This document shows positions 1-9,755 of a DNA stretch of 11,845 nt, one piece after another. The notes below the pieces were generated by a model that saw nothing but the letters and a program-made list of their open reading frames with translations, had not been told where the DNA came from and did not search any database. Position 1 is the first letter of the stretch, and each line of letters opens with the position of its first letter. Made by a program: the position numbers and the translations under genes. Origin of the DNA: an uncultured Arthrobacter sp. (lineage in GTDB: Bacteria > Actinomycetota > Actinomycetes > Actinomycetales > Micrococcaceae); contig CALMVY010000364.1 in the NCBI GenBank assembly GCA_937873245.1, positions 1 to 11,845 on the forward strand. Reading direction: 5' to 3'.

Positions 1-15
1 GCCGGCTGGCATTCG

Positions 16-1797
16 TTGGTCTTCCGGACCAGGATCTGGGTGAAGCGGGCCCGGATTGTGGGTGTGCGCGTGGCGAGGCTGGTCCGGATGGGAGCCACCC
101 GCCTCCTTCCGGGGATCCGCTATCTGCTCCGCTCGCTGCACAGCAAGTGGCGGCGGTCGATGCAGTTCCGGACCGTGCTGACGACGCTCATGCTGGCGGT
201 CATGTCCTTCGCTGTCGTCGGTGCCTACCTGTCGAACCAGATCGCAAACAACCTCTTCCAGGAACGGCTCGTCCAGGCCGAGTCGGAGACCCGCTACAAC
301 GTCAAACAGGTCCAGGACACGTTCGACGGCGCCCAGGTCACCGATCAGTCCAGCGTCATTACGCTCGTCTACGACACTCTGAATGCGGTCGAGGGCCGTG
401 GTTCGGTGATTCAGAGGCGCTACGTCTTTGAGGCGATGCCGGAACAGACCAAACCCCGCAACCGCTGGGTGGAGTCCCGGGCCTCGGACCAGCTCACCAT
501 CAGTGTCATTCCGACCGAACTGCGCGAGGCCGTGCAGGATTCGGGCAAGGAGCAGTTCTGGGCGTCCACGGAGTTCCCGGTGGGTACCGAAGACCGGCCC
601 GGGATTGCTGTCGGCAACAAAGTCACCTTCAATGGCACGGTCTATGAGCTCTACCTGATCTATGACCTCAACACGGCTCAAAAGACCCTCGACGAGATCC
701 AGAACGTGCTGCTGGCCGGCGGCGCGGTGCTGGCGCTGCTGATCGGTGCCGTGGCCTGGTACGTGACCCGGAATGTCGTCAGCCCCGTCAGCCACGCCGC
801 GCTTGTGTCCGAGAAGCTCGCGGCCGGACAGCTGCAGGAACGCATGGTGGTCAAGGGCGAGGACGAGGTGGCGCGTCTGGGGGCCTCCTTCAACCACATG
901 GCCGCCAGCCTCCAGGAACAGATCACCCAGCTCGCCACTCTGTCCCAGATGCAGCAACGGTTCGTCTCCGACGTCTCCCATGAACTGCGCACGCCACTCA
1001 CCACCGTGCGGATGGCCGCCGAAGTCCTCTACGACGCGCGCGAGGACTTCGACCCGATCAACAAGCGCTCCGCGGAACTGCTCTACAACCAGGTGGAGCG
1101 GTTCCAGTCCCTCCTGGCCGACCTGCTGGAGATCTCCCGCTTCGACGCCGGCGTCGCCACGCTCGACGCCGAACCCGGGGACATTGTGCAGCTCGTTTCG
1201 CATGTGATGGAAGGCGTCGCCCCGGTGGCCGCCGAGTACGGCTCCGACGTCACCCTCAACGCGCCACAGGACAGCATCATCGTGGATATGGACGACCGCC
1301 GGATCGACCGGATCCTGCGCAACCTCATCCTGAACGCGCTGGAACACGGCGAGGGCCGCCCGGTGAACATTTCCGTGGCCGCCAACGGCAGCGCCGTGGC
1401 CGTCGCCGTCCGGGACCACGGCATCGGCATGACCCCTGCGGAAGCCGCACGCGTGTTCGACCGGTTCTGGCGCGCCGATCCCGCCCGGGCACGCACGACG
1501 GGCGGCAGCGGCCTCGGACTGTCCATCGCCGCCGAGGACACGAAACTTCACAACGGCTGGCTCCAGGCGTGGGGAAGGAAAGGCAGCGGCGCCAACTTCC
1601 GCCTCACCCTCGCGCTGCGCCAGGGCGAGGCCATCACGAAGTCTCCCCTCCAGCTGGAGCCGGTCGACGTCGGACTTCACGGCGCGGGAAGCGAACGCAC
1701 CATGCTGCTGCTGGACCCCTCGCCGGCCCCGCGCGCCAACGGCGCCGGCAAGGCCGGTACCGGAACCACGGACCCCGGAACGAAGGAGGACTCATGA
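16..1797 (+). CDS. mtrB: MtrB sensor histidine kinase (5' end uncertain)
   Basis: Membrane sensor kinase of the MtrAB two-component system, which in actinobacteria controls cell-wall turnover, division and osmotic response by phosphorylating MtrA. Numbering is from the TTG at 16. A basic N-terminus is followed by a transmembrane segment at about residues 51-70, an extracytoplasmic sensor region, a second transmembrane segment at about 232-250, then HAMP and HisKA. The HisKA motif SHELRTPLTTV carries the phospho-acceptor His322. The ATPase domain shows an N box (LILNALEHGEG), a G1 box (DHGIGM, Asp467), an F box (VFDRFWRADPARAR) and a G2 box (GGSGLGLSIA). The C-terminal tail is Pro/Gly-rich. 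The frame is open to the left window edge, so the true start may lie upstream; GTG at 58, 64 or 70 and ATG at 88 are also in frame. mtrA would be expected just upstream. The stop overlaps the lpqB start (ATGA), which indicates translational coupling. The family call is secure; only the start is open. Confidence 0.95.
   Translation: MVFRTRIWVKRARIVGVRVARLVRMGATRLLPGIRYLLRSLHSKWRRSMQFRTVLTTLMLAVMSFAVVGAYLSNQIANNLFQERLVQAESETRYNVKQVQDTFDGAQVTDQSSVITLVYDTLNAVEGRGSVIQRRYVFEAMPEQTKPRNRWVESRASDQLTISVIPTELREAVQDSGKEQFWASTEFPVGTEDRPGIAVGNKVTFNGTVYELYLIYDLNTAQKTLDEIQNVLLAGGAVLALLIGAVAWYVTRNVVSPVSHAALVSEKLAAGQLQERMVVKGEDEVARLGASFNHMAASLQEQITQLATLSQMQQRFVSDVSHELRTPLTTVRMAAEVLYDAREDFDPINKRSAELLYNQVERFQSLLADLLEISRFDAGVATLDAEPGDIVQLVSHVMEGVAPVAAEYGSDVTLNAPQDSIIVDMDDRRIDRILRNLILNALEHGEGRPVNISVAANGSAVAVAVRDHGIGMTPAEAARVFDRFWRADPARARTTGGSGLGLSIAAEDTKLHNGWLQAWGRKGSGANFRLTLALRQGEAITKSPLQLEPVDVGLHGAGSERTMLLLDPSPAPRANGAGKAGTGTTDPGTKEDS
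1783..1790 (+). promoter_or_regulatory. Shine-Dalgarno site of lpqB
   Basis: AAGGAGGA lies three bases before the ATG at 1794 and inside the last codons of mtrB. It decides the lpqB start: the same frame is open back to 1569, but those upstream codons are mtrB in another frame. The ATG overlaps the mtrB stop. Confidence 0.8.
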
Positions 1798-3515
1798 GCG
1801 GTGCCACCGCGAAGACCACCCGTGCCGCGGCCGCGCTGCTGGCAGTGCTGCTTTTCGTGCTGACCTCCTGCGCGCAGATCCCGCGCTCGGGTCCGGTGGG
1901 AAAGAGCACCGACGAGAGCGCCGGGAACCCCAATAATGCCCCCGTGTTTTTCCCGTCCGCGCCCCGTGAGGGGGCCGGGCCGGAAGCGGTGATCGAAGAC
2001 TTCTACCTCGCCGGCAGCGGCTACGAGGACGACTATGCGGTAGCCCGCCAGTACCTGACCCAGGCGTCGTCCGTGACATGGAAACCTGACCAGCGGGTGC
2101 TCGTCTTCCGTGCCGCGCGCGTGGTGCCGACCGGCGTCGAAAACGTCTTCAACTACGAACTTGACCTGTCGTACTCCGTCGACGCGGACGGGGTGGCGAC
2201 GCAGCTGCCGGAGGGAACCAAAGAGAACATCCCCGCCACCCTGACCCAGGTGGACGGTGAATGGCGGATTGCGGAACTCCCGGACGGCACGGCAATCCCC
2301 GAAGAGACGTTCAAGGTCATCTACGGCGCCTATCCGATCTATTTCTATGACCCCACGTTTACCTACGCCGTGCCCGACGTCCGCTGGTTCATCAAGAAGA
2401 AGACCGTCAAGGCCATGACCAGCGCACTGCTTGGAGGCCCGGCGCCGTATCTCAAGGGCGCCGTCGTCAGCGCCTTCCCGTCGGGCATCAAGCTGGCGCG
2501 TGAGTCGGTTCCGGTGGTCTCCGGCGCCGCGCAGGTGGACCTCACGGCGAAGGACCTCGTGGAAGCTTCCAACGAGGACCGGCTGCGGATGCAGACCCAG
2601 CTTGCCCTCACCTTCCGGAGCCAGCCCGATGTCATCAACGTCGAACTGCGGGCCAACCAGGATCTGGTGCGCGTGGAGGACAACGGTTCGGTGCTCCCGC
2701 CGATCCGGGACAAAAACGTCCCGGCCCGCCAGATCGCCGTGAGCAACAACGATCTGGTCCGCTATGAGAACAACAGGATCTCGCCGCTGCCGGACATCCA
2801 GTCCGTCTCGGCCCTGTCGCCGCGGGCACCGGCGGAATCGCCTGTCTCGCAATCCGCGGCCTTCCTGAACGCCGGCCGCGGCACGCTTTACTCCGTCGTC
2901 CCCGGCCAGCCGGCCAGGTCGCTGACCACCCGAGCCACCCTGACCCGTCCCTCCTTCGACAGGTATGACTGGGTCTGGACGGCGGGGCCGGGAGCCACCG
3001 GCGCGACGGAAATGATCGCCTACCGGCCTGTCGGCGTGGCCGAGGGCTCCGGCGTTCCCAATGTGACGGTGTCGCCGGCGTGGCTTTCCGGACGGACAGT
3101 CAAGGAGTTCAGGGTCTCCCGCGAGGGCACCCGCGCCCTTGTCATCACGGAGCAGAACGGCAAAACGAAAGTCCAGGTAACCGGCATTGTCCGCGCAGCG
3201 GACGGAACGCCGAAGGACCTGACCGTGCCGATGACCCTGCTCGCGACGAACGATCCGGATCAGGGGGTGTGGGTGGACGACACCACGGTGGCCGTGATGA
3301 AGGGCTCACCAAGCGATGCCGTGACGCCCGAGCTGCTGTTTCTCACCTCGTCCCAGCCGCAGAAGCTGGCGCCATGGCCGGGACTGACAGCGCTCAGCGC
3401 AGGCAACGGCGGGGAGGAAATCTACGCCCAGTCAACGGAAGGGATTTTCCAGCGGATCGGCAACGGATGGTCCCCGCAACTCAAGGGCCCGATCGATCCG
3501 TCCTATCCGGGCTAG
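1794..3515 (+). CDS. lpqB: LpqB lipoprotein, MtrAB accessory factor
   Basis: Exported lipoprotein that in mycobacteria interacts with the MtrB sensor domain and modulates MtrA signalling. The 573-aa product begins with a signal peptide: a short basic start, a hydrophobic Ala/Leu/Val stretch, then the lipobox LTSC with Cys26 as the predicted lipidated residue. An N-terminal LpqB domain follows, then a GerMN-type domain at about residues 200-295 (KAMTSALLGG to LRANQDLVRVED), then the LpqB C-terminal beta-propeller-like region. It ends DPSYPG, which fits the usual end of the family. The start is fixed by the strong ribosome site and the ATGA overlap with mtrB, so the two genes are very likely co-transcribed and coupled. 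Length and domain order are normal for LpqB and nothing is missing. Confidence 0.95.
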   Translation: MSGATAKTTRAAAALLAVLLFVLTSCAQIPRSGPVGKSTDESAGNPNNAPVFFPSAPREGAGPEAVIEDFYLAGSGYEDDYAVARQYLTQASSVTWKPDQRVLVFRAARVVPTGVENVFNYELDLSYSVDADGVATQLPEGTKENIPATLTQVDGEWRIAELPDGTAIPEETFKVIYGAYPIYFYDPTFTYAVPDVRWFIKKKTVKAMTSALLGGPAPYLKGAVVSAFPSGIKLARESVPVVSGAAQVDLTAKDLVEASNEDRLRMQTQLALTFRSQPDVINVELRANQDLVRVEDNGSVLPPIRDKNVPARQIAVSNNDLVRYENNRISPLPDIQSVSALSPRAPAESPVSQSAAFLNAGRGTLYSVVPGQPARSLTTRATLTRPSFDRYDWVWTAGPGATGATEMIAYRPVGVAEGSGVPNVTVSPAWLSGRTVKEFRVSREGTRALVITEQNGKTKVQVTGIVRAADGTPKDLTVPMTLLATNDPDQGVWVDDTTVAVMKGSPSDAVTPELLFLTSSQPQKLAPWPGLTALSAGNGGEEIYAQSTEGIFQRIGNGWSPQLKGPIDPSYPG

Positions 3516-3683
3516 CGGCAGCGGACGCTTTCCACATGGCGCGCTGGGGGACTCCCGCCGGGCGCCGCGCGGGCGCAAACTCTTCTCGTGGCGATTTCCG
3601 GAGAACTCCCTTACCGAGACGGTTGTGCCGGCGCCGGTGCCAGGAGAACCCGAACCCGTGCCCCGCGGGGGCCCTGGTCCGCC

Positions 3684-4676
3684 ATGGACCCTGATCTGTC
3701 TCCGGTGGCCAGTGCTGCGGCGAGACACCGTGGCGACTACGCGCGGCCGCTGGCACGGCTGGCGGACGCGGCGGCGGCCGCTGCGGCCGAGGTGCTGGCA
3801 CTAGCCGCGCCGGTGGACTGCGTCTGTTGCGGAGCCGAAGACCTGGCGCTCTGCGGCAGCTGCGAACGGCAGGTCCGGCTGCTGATGCGCACACCGTTCC
3901 GGGCGGAAGCGCAGGCCCCGGCCCTCATGGACGTGGACGGCTCGGTGCTCTTGCCGGTCGTGGCGGCCGGCGCCTACCGCGCGGAGTTGGCCCAGGCGCT
4001 GCTGTCCTTCAAGAAACACGGCCAGGGTCAGCTCGCGGGGGTGTTGTCGACGGGCCTGGCCCGGGCCATCCAGGCGGCCGCAGGGGAAGCCCCGGGAGTA
4101 CTGCTCGTACCCGTGCCAACGAGTGGCAGGGCCTATCGGCGGAGGGGATTCAGCCCCGTCCATGTACTCCTTGGCAGGCCCGGACCACGCCGCGCGCCGG
4201 GTGCCGGCCGGCAGGCGGGCCTGTCCACCGTCCACGCACTCCGCAAGACGGGGCTGCGCGTCGGCCAGGGGAGAGTAGGGCAAGGAGCCGCAGAGCCGGT
4301 GCCGGCACGGGGGTATCCGTACGGTCTGCACGGACTTCGGGGACAGCCGGGCGGACAAAAGGGGCTGGGCCGCGGGGACCGTGCGCAGCGGGTCCGGGGA
4401 TCCATGCTGGTCCGCCGCGGGCTCTTCGCCCCGGACGTGAACGGCCGGGCATGCATCATTGTTGACGACGTGCTCACGACGGGCGCCACATTGGCCGAGG
4501 CGGCCAGGGCGTTGCGTGCTGCCGGGGCGCTCGTGACCGGCGCCGTCGTCGTCGCTGCGACACGCCCGCCCGTCACGCAGGACTTCGACTCAACCGGCCC
4601 CGCGATGGCAGGGAAGCAGCCGGTCAAGGAAAAAAATAAACCAAAAAAGGATGAATATGAGGTTCCTATGAACTAA
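3684..4676 (+). CDS. comF: ComF family phosphoribosyltransferase-like protein
   Basis: ComF-type protein of about 330 aa, cytoplasmic. The family is linked to DNA uptake in competent bacteria, but its role in actinobacteria is not settled. An N-terminal zinc-finger-like cluster is visible (Cys46, Cys48, Cys49, Cys57, Cys60). The conserved SGRAYRRRGFSPVHVLL segment follows, and the phosphoribosyltransferase loop VDDVLTTGAT lies at about 260-269 with the acidic pair Asp261-Asp262. Two regions are odd. Residues about 191-222 form a Gly/Arg/Pro-rich stretch between RKTG and QKGLGRGDRAQRVRGS that I do not recognise from the family. The last 20 residues are Lys-rich and encoded by unusually A-rich DNA. 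The start is weakly supported: the ATG at 3684 has no clear ribosome site, and GTG 3588 and GTG 3705 are in frame. The 168-nt gap after lpqB holds no recognised gene. Its place between lpqB and hpf is the conserved one. Confidence 0.85.
   Translation: MDPDLSPVASAAARHRGDYARPLARLADAAAAAAAEVLALAAPVDCVCCGAEDLALCGSCERQVRLLMRTPFRAEAQAPALMDVDGSVLLPVVAAGAYRAELAQALLSFKKHGQGQLAGVLSTGLARAIQAAAGEAPGVLLVPVPTSGRAYRRRGFSPVHVLLGRPGPRRAPGAGRQAGLSTVHALRKTGLRVGQGRVGQGAAEPVPARGYPYGLHGLRGQPGGQKGLGRGDRAQRVRGSMLVRRGLFAPDVNGRACIIVDDVLTTGATLAEAARALRAAGALVTGAVVVAATRPPVTQDFDSTGPAMAGKQPVKEKNKPKKDEYEVPMN
4621..4676 (+). other. A-rich 3' end of comF
   Basis: These 56 bases are about 32% G+C by hand count, inside a region that is clearly above 60%. 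They include an A7 run and an A6 run close together and encode a Lys/Glu-rich tail (KEKNKPKKDEYE). The patch could act as an A-rich UP-like element for an hpf promoter, or as a slippage-prone site, or it may only reflect the charged tail. None of these is shown by the sequence alone. Confidence 0.5.
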
Positions 4677-4728
4677 CGTCGGAGATGGGTACCAAGAACA
4701 GATGTACCTGTCGATAGCGGCTCGGAAA

Positions 4729-4757
4729 GGGGCTCGACTGTCAGTCAGAACAGCCCC
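4729..4757 (+). repeat. Nested inverted repeat in the hpf leader
   Basis: GGGGCT at 4729-4734 pairs with AGCCCC at 4752-4757. Between them GACTG (4736-4740) and CAGTC (4742-4746) form a second, inner inverted repeat around one base, so a real hairpin would open the innermost pairs. It sits 44 bases before the hpf ATG, with no T-run behind it, so it is not a typical intrinsic terminator. A 5'-leader structure is possible; chance cannot be excluded at this size. A further arm pair, GGTAC 4688-4692 and GTACC 4704-4708, lies upstream. Confidence 0.4.
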
Positions 4758-4801
4758 AGGAAGTGCCGCCGTCGTGTCACCGAAGTCATTTGGAGGGCAC
4801 C

Positions 4802-5527
4802 ATGGAGTTCATGATCAGCGGACGCAATTTGACGGTCTCGGACCGGTTCCGCGAGTACGCCGACGAGAAGATCTCGAAGATCACGTCGCTGGGGGACAAA
4901 GTCCAGAGAGTGGACGCGAAGGTTTCCAAGGAGACCAAGGCCCGGCAGACCGACGAGATGCTCACGGTTGAGCTGACCGTCCTGGGCCGTGGCCCCGTCA
5001 TTCGTGCCGAAGCCAGCGCCGCCGACAAGTTCGCCGCGTTCGATCTTGCCTACAACAAGCTTCTTGAACGCCTGCGCCGGGCCAAGGACCGCAAGAAGGT
5101 CCACCACGGCCGGCACACCCCCAAGTCCGTCACCGAGGCGACGGCAACCCTTGAGCCCGCGAGTACCAGCGAGCCCATTTACGAAGAAGCGAACCACTGG
5201 CTTGAGCCCAAAGAAGCTCCCGCCGAAAAATCACCCTATGAGGTCGAGAACGATATTCCGGCCGGTGACTCGCCCGTGCTCATCCGCCGGAAGGTCTTTC
5301 CCGCATCGTCCCTCACGCTCGACGACGCCGTCGACAACATGGAGCTCGTGGGGCACGACTTCTACCTCTTCGTGGACAAGGAGACCAAGGCGCCGTCCGT
5401 CGTGTACCGCCGGGACGGGTGGACGTACGGGGTGATCTCCCTTGACCACACCTGCGAGCCGGGTGCGGCTGCGCTGGAGGAGAAGATCCTCGCTTACCGT
5501 TCCGAGGATGAGCCGGCCACCGCATAA
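4802..5527 (+). CDS. hpf: Long-form ribosome hibernation promoting factor
   Basis: Ribosome-associated protein of 241 aa that binds the 30S decoding region and, through its C-terminal domain, pairs ribosomes into inactive 100S dimers under starvation or stress. The N-terminal S30AE/RaiA domain spans about residues 1-100 (MEFMISGRNLTVSDRFREY, then the basic RRAKDRKKVHHGR segment). A variable acidic linker of about 50 residues follows. The C-terminal dimerisation domain begins near residue 155 (SPVLIRRKVFP) and contains ELVGHDFYLFVD and VVYRRDGWTYGVI, typical of long HPF. The ATG at 4802 is chosen because GGAGG at 4792-4796 is well spaced and the family begins here; the upstream in-frame extension reads through the leader. 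The 125-nt gap to comF gives room for its own promoter, in line with stress control of the family. The protein looks intact. Confidence 0.95.
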   Translation: MEFMISGRNLTVSDRFREYADEKISKITSLGDKVQRVDAKVSKETKARQTDEMLTVELTVLGRGPVIRAEASAADKFAAFDLAYNKLLERLRRAKDRKKVHHGRHTPKSVTEATATLEPASTSEPIYEEANHWLEPKEAPAEKSPYEVENDIPAGDSPVLIRRKVFPASSLTLDDAVDNMELVGHDFYLFVDKETKAPSVVYRRDGWTYGVISLDHTCEPGAAALEEKILAYRSEDEPATA

Positions 5528-5559
5528 GCTGGTGCCGACCATCCGACGAAAGGACTGAC

Positions 5560-6849
5560 GTGCAGGAATTGCTGAGCCTCCAGCAGGCCCGGCGGATCGC
5601 ACTGGCAGCCCAGGGATTGGACAAGGTACGGCCCGCCGGACCCGTGACTGCACGGGCGGTGGGCCGTACCTTTGCCCGCCTCCAGCTGGTCCAGATCGAC
5701 TCCGTCAATGTGTTGTCGCGAAGCCACTACTTGCCGTTCTTCTCCCGACTGGGGAACTACGACCGCGCCATCCTTCAACGAATGGCCGGCACCCACCCGC
5801 GCCGCATGATGGAGTACTGGGCCCACGAGGCCAGCTTCATCCGACCCGACCATTTCCAGGACCTGCTCCTGTGGCAGCGCCGGAAATGGGTGGGGGCCCA
5901 CGCCATGGACCCCGAGCTGCGGAGCGGTGTCGCCGAGCGGGTGCTTGAGGCGCTGGCGCCCGGCCGGCCCATGACCGCCGCCGAACTTACCGCCCGCCTG
6001 GGTCACGTGGAGGACCGGCCGCAGGAGAACTGGGGGTGGAACTGGAACGCCGTGAAACGGGTCCTGGAGCACCTCTTCGAAGCCGGCCTCATTTCGGCGG
6101 CGTCCCGCACGGAATCCTTTGAACGGCGCTACACGCTTACCGCCAGGGTCCTGCCTGCACGGACGGAGGCAGATCCCGACGCCGCGGCAGCCGCGGCGGC
6201 AGCCGCAGCCGCAGCCGCCGCCGGGCAGGAGCCGGCGGCGGCGCTGGTCCGCCTGATCGATGCAGCCGCCCGGGCCCACGGGATCGGTACGCTGCGCTGC
6301 TTCGCCGACTACTTCCGGACGCCCATGCGTGCGTCCGCCGTTGCCATGGAACACCTCGTCGAGACGGGCAGGCTGCGGCCGGTCACGGTGTCCGGCTGGA
6401 ACAAACCCGTCTACCGGCATTCCGAGGCAAAACTCCCACGCACGGCCACGGGCCGCGCGTTGCTGAGCCCTTTCGATTCGCTGGTCTTCGAGCGGCGCCG
6501 GCTCGAGGACTTGTTCGGCTTCCATTACCGCATCGAGATCTACACCCCCGAGCCGAAGCGCCGCTTCGGCTACTACGTGCTGCCGTTCCTCCTGCGCGAC
6601 GGGATCGTGGCCCGCGTCGACCTTAAGGCAGACCGGGCCAACGGTCTCCTGCTGGCCAGGGCTGCCCACGCGGAGCCCGGCGCACCGGCCGACACCGCCG
6701 TCGAACTCGCCGCGGAACTGCAGCTCATGGCAGAGTGGCTGCAACTGGACCGCATCGTTGTATCCCCGAAGGGGGACCTGGCGCCGTCACTCGCGGACGC
6801 CCTGTACGGCGCAGGAAGCGGTGTATCCGCTCTGAGGGAACAGGCGTAA
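5560..6849 (+). CDS. ycaQ: YcaQ-type winged-helix DNA glycosylase (HTH_42)
   Basis: The 429-aa product belongs to the HTH_42/COG3214 family of tandem winged-helix proteins. Characterised members are DNA glycosylases: AlkZ, and E. coli YcaQ (AlkX), which unhooks interstrand crosslinks. The N-terminal part (LSLQQARRIALAAQGL, then RLQLVQIDSVNVLSRSHYLPFFSRLG) is diagnostic. Gln45-Ile46-Asp47 matches the Q-hydrophobic-D catalytic motif of the YcaQ branch, as opposed to the Q-hydrophobic-Q motif of AlkZ. Further family stretches include MEYWAHEASFIRP, RRRLEDLFGFHYRIEIYTP and KRRFGYYVLPFLLRDGIVARVDLKADR. The length is close to that of E. coli YcaQ (about 410 aa), with the excess partly explained by an alanine run at residues 208-221. 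The GTG start has GAAAGGA five bases upstream. It follows hpf by 32 nt and is probably co-transcribed with it. Repair activity is inferred from the motif and has not been shown for this protein. Confidence 0.85.
   Translation: MQELLSLQQARRIALAAQGLDKVRPAGPVTARAVGRTFARLQLVQIDSVNVLSRSHYLPFFSRLGNYDRAILQRMAGTHPRRMMEYWAHEASFIRPDHFQDLLLWQRRKWVGAHAMDPELRSGVAERVLEALAPGRPMTAAELTARLGHVEDRPQENWGWNWNAVKRVLEHLFEAGLISAASRTESFERRYTLTARVLPARTEADPDAAAAAAAAAAAAAAGQEPAAALVRLIDAAARAHGIGTLRCFADYFRTPMRASAVAMEHLVETGRLRPVTVSGWNKPVYRHSEAKLPRTATGRALLSPFDSLVFERRRLEDLFGFHYRIEIYTPEPKRRFGYYVLPFLLRDGIVARVDLKADRANGLLLARAAHAEPGAPADTAVELAAELQLMAEWLQLDRIVVSPKGDLAPSLADALYGAGSGVSALREQA
6181..6222 (+). repeat. GCN trinucleotide run encoding 14 alanines
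   Basis: Fourteen consecutive GCN codons (GCC, GCG and GCA mixed) sit between the N-terminal winged-helix half and the rest of the YcaQ-like protein, just before a second Ala-rich stretch. Mixed codons make it less slippage-prone than a pure repeat. It probably forms a flexible or helical linker that varies in length between relatives. Confidence 0.75.
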
Positions 6850-6869
6850 CCGGCCCTGCGTCTCTCCCG

Positions 6870-6875
6870 TAGACT
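6870..6875 (+). promoter_or_regulatory. Candidate -10 element ahead of secA
   Basis: TAGACT lies in the 70-nt gap between the ycaQ-like gene and secA and fits the actinobacterial TANNNT -10 pattern. No good -35 hexamer is seen at the usual distance, where the bases read TAACCG. It is offered as a weak candidate that would give a leader of roughly 40 nt. Confidence 0.3.
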
Positions 6876-6919
6876 GAACACGCCAGAATTCGGCAGCTTG
6901 AGACTGGGAGCAACTTCAC

Positions 6920-8923
<2,004 letters not shown>

Positions 8924-8936
8924 GTGCTTCTGCCGA

Positions 8937-9755
8937 ATGATCTCACCCGATCGTCCTGTCGCGTTCGCGACCGTCAACGGGGCTGAGCTCGAGTACGAGG
9001 TGATGGGCGACGGTCCCGAGCTGGTGTGGCTGCACGGCATGGGGGGCAACCTCGAGCTCGAACGCCGGAGCGCGGCTGCTCTCGCCAGGCACCACCGGGT
9101 TCTCTGGTACTCCTCGCGAGGACACGGCCGCTCGTCGGCGCCGACCGAGCGGGCCGGCTGGTCGTACGCCGCCCTGGCGGGTGATCTCGACGCCATGCTC
9201 GATGTCGTGGGCTTCGACCGGCCGCTGCTGGTCGGCGGTTCGCACGGTGCGAACACGATCCTGCGGCATGCGGTCGAGCACCCGGGGCGCGCCAGGGCGC
9301 TGATCCTCATCGCTCCCGGCGGCAACGCGCTCGCCCGGCCGGCCCGACGGCAGTTCGCGCCCATCTGGCTCATGCTCAACATCGCCAGACTTCATGGTCA
9401 GGACGGGTTGATCCGGTTCGTCACGGGGCTGAACCCTGAGAGTCCCGAGGTCGACCGGGACGTGCTCGCCGCGGCACGCACGCACGACCCGCGGGAGCTG
9501 GCCCGGGCGTTGCGACGCATCCCCGATCAGAGCGCAGTGGACGAGCCGGCTCTGGCCAGTATTCAGGTGCCCGCCGTCGTCGCGGCGTGGGGCGGCGACC
9601 CGATCATCCATCCCCTCGTGCTGGCACGTCGCATCGCGGACCTGATCCCGGGTGCGCGCTTCGAGCAGATCGCCCCGTTGGCCGGTGAACCTCCCCAACA
9701 GGTCGCCGACCGGCTGGCTGCCTTTGTGCTGCGGTGGGCGGGCTCCCTGCCTTGA
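8937..9755 (+). CDS. Alpha/beta hydrolase fold protein
   Basis: A 272-aa cytoplasmic alpha/beta-hydrolase; the substrate is unknown. The fold is shown by the oxyanion segment LHGMGGNLE (His33), the RGHGRSS stretch common after strand 4, the nucleophile elbow GGSHGAN with Ser102, and the late-strand Asp in WGGDPIIHP (Asp221). The catalytic His expected about 25-30 residues later, usually in a GH-x-P-like loop, is not there: that position reads IAPLAGEPPQQVADRL. The only His after Asp221 is His225, in the wrong place. The protein may be non-hydrolytic, or use a different His, or carry a substitution. The ATG at 8937 is preferred over an in-frame TTG at 8898, which lies inside the preceding gene; neither has a clear ribosome site. 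It overlaps the MFS gene, which indicates a shared transcript. Confidence 0.85.
   Translation: MISPDRPVAFATVNGAELEYEVMGDGPELVWLHGMGGNLELERRSAAALARHHRVLWYSSRGHGRSSAPTERAGWSYAALAGDLDAMLDVVGFDRPLLVGGSHGANTILRHAVEHPGRARALILIAPGGNALARPARRQFAPIWLMLNIARLHGQDGLIRFVTGLNPESPEVDRDVLAAARTHDPRELARALRRIPDQSAVDEPALASIQVPAVVAAWGGDPIIHPLVLARRIADLIPGARFEQIAPLAGEPPQQVADRLAAFVLRWAGSLP

Noticed and set aside
1677..2852. A 391-codon - strand frame opposite lpqB
   Set aside because: It is a compositional shadow of a clear lipoprotein gene and has no recognisable domain.
3516..3683. Possible extra small gene or terminator between lpqB and comF
   Set aside because: Only a GC-rich stretch with short imperfect repeats and no T-run is seen, and no frame there has a ribosome site or recognisable protein.
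4651..4671. A six-codon micro-ORF (MNMRFL) at the end of comF as a leader peptide for hpf
   Set aside because: It lies inside comF coding sequence, has no properly spaced ribosome site, and shows no regulatory codon run.
4776..4789. GTCAC and GTCAT nine bases apart just before hpf, resembling MtrA-type direct repeats
   Set aside because: The second copy is imperfect, the motif is short, and it overlaps the ribosome-site region where little regulatory binding would be expected. Chance is likely.
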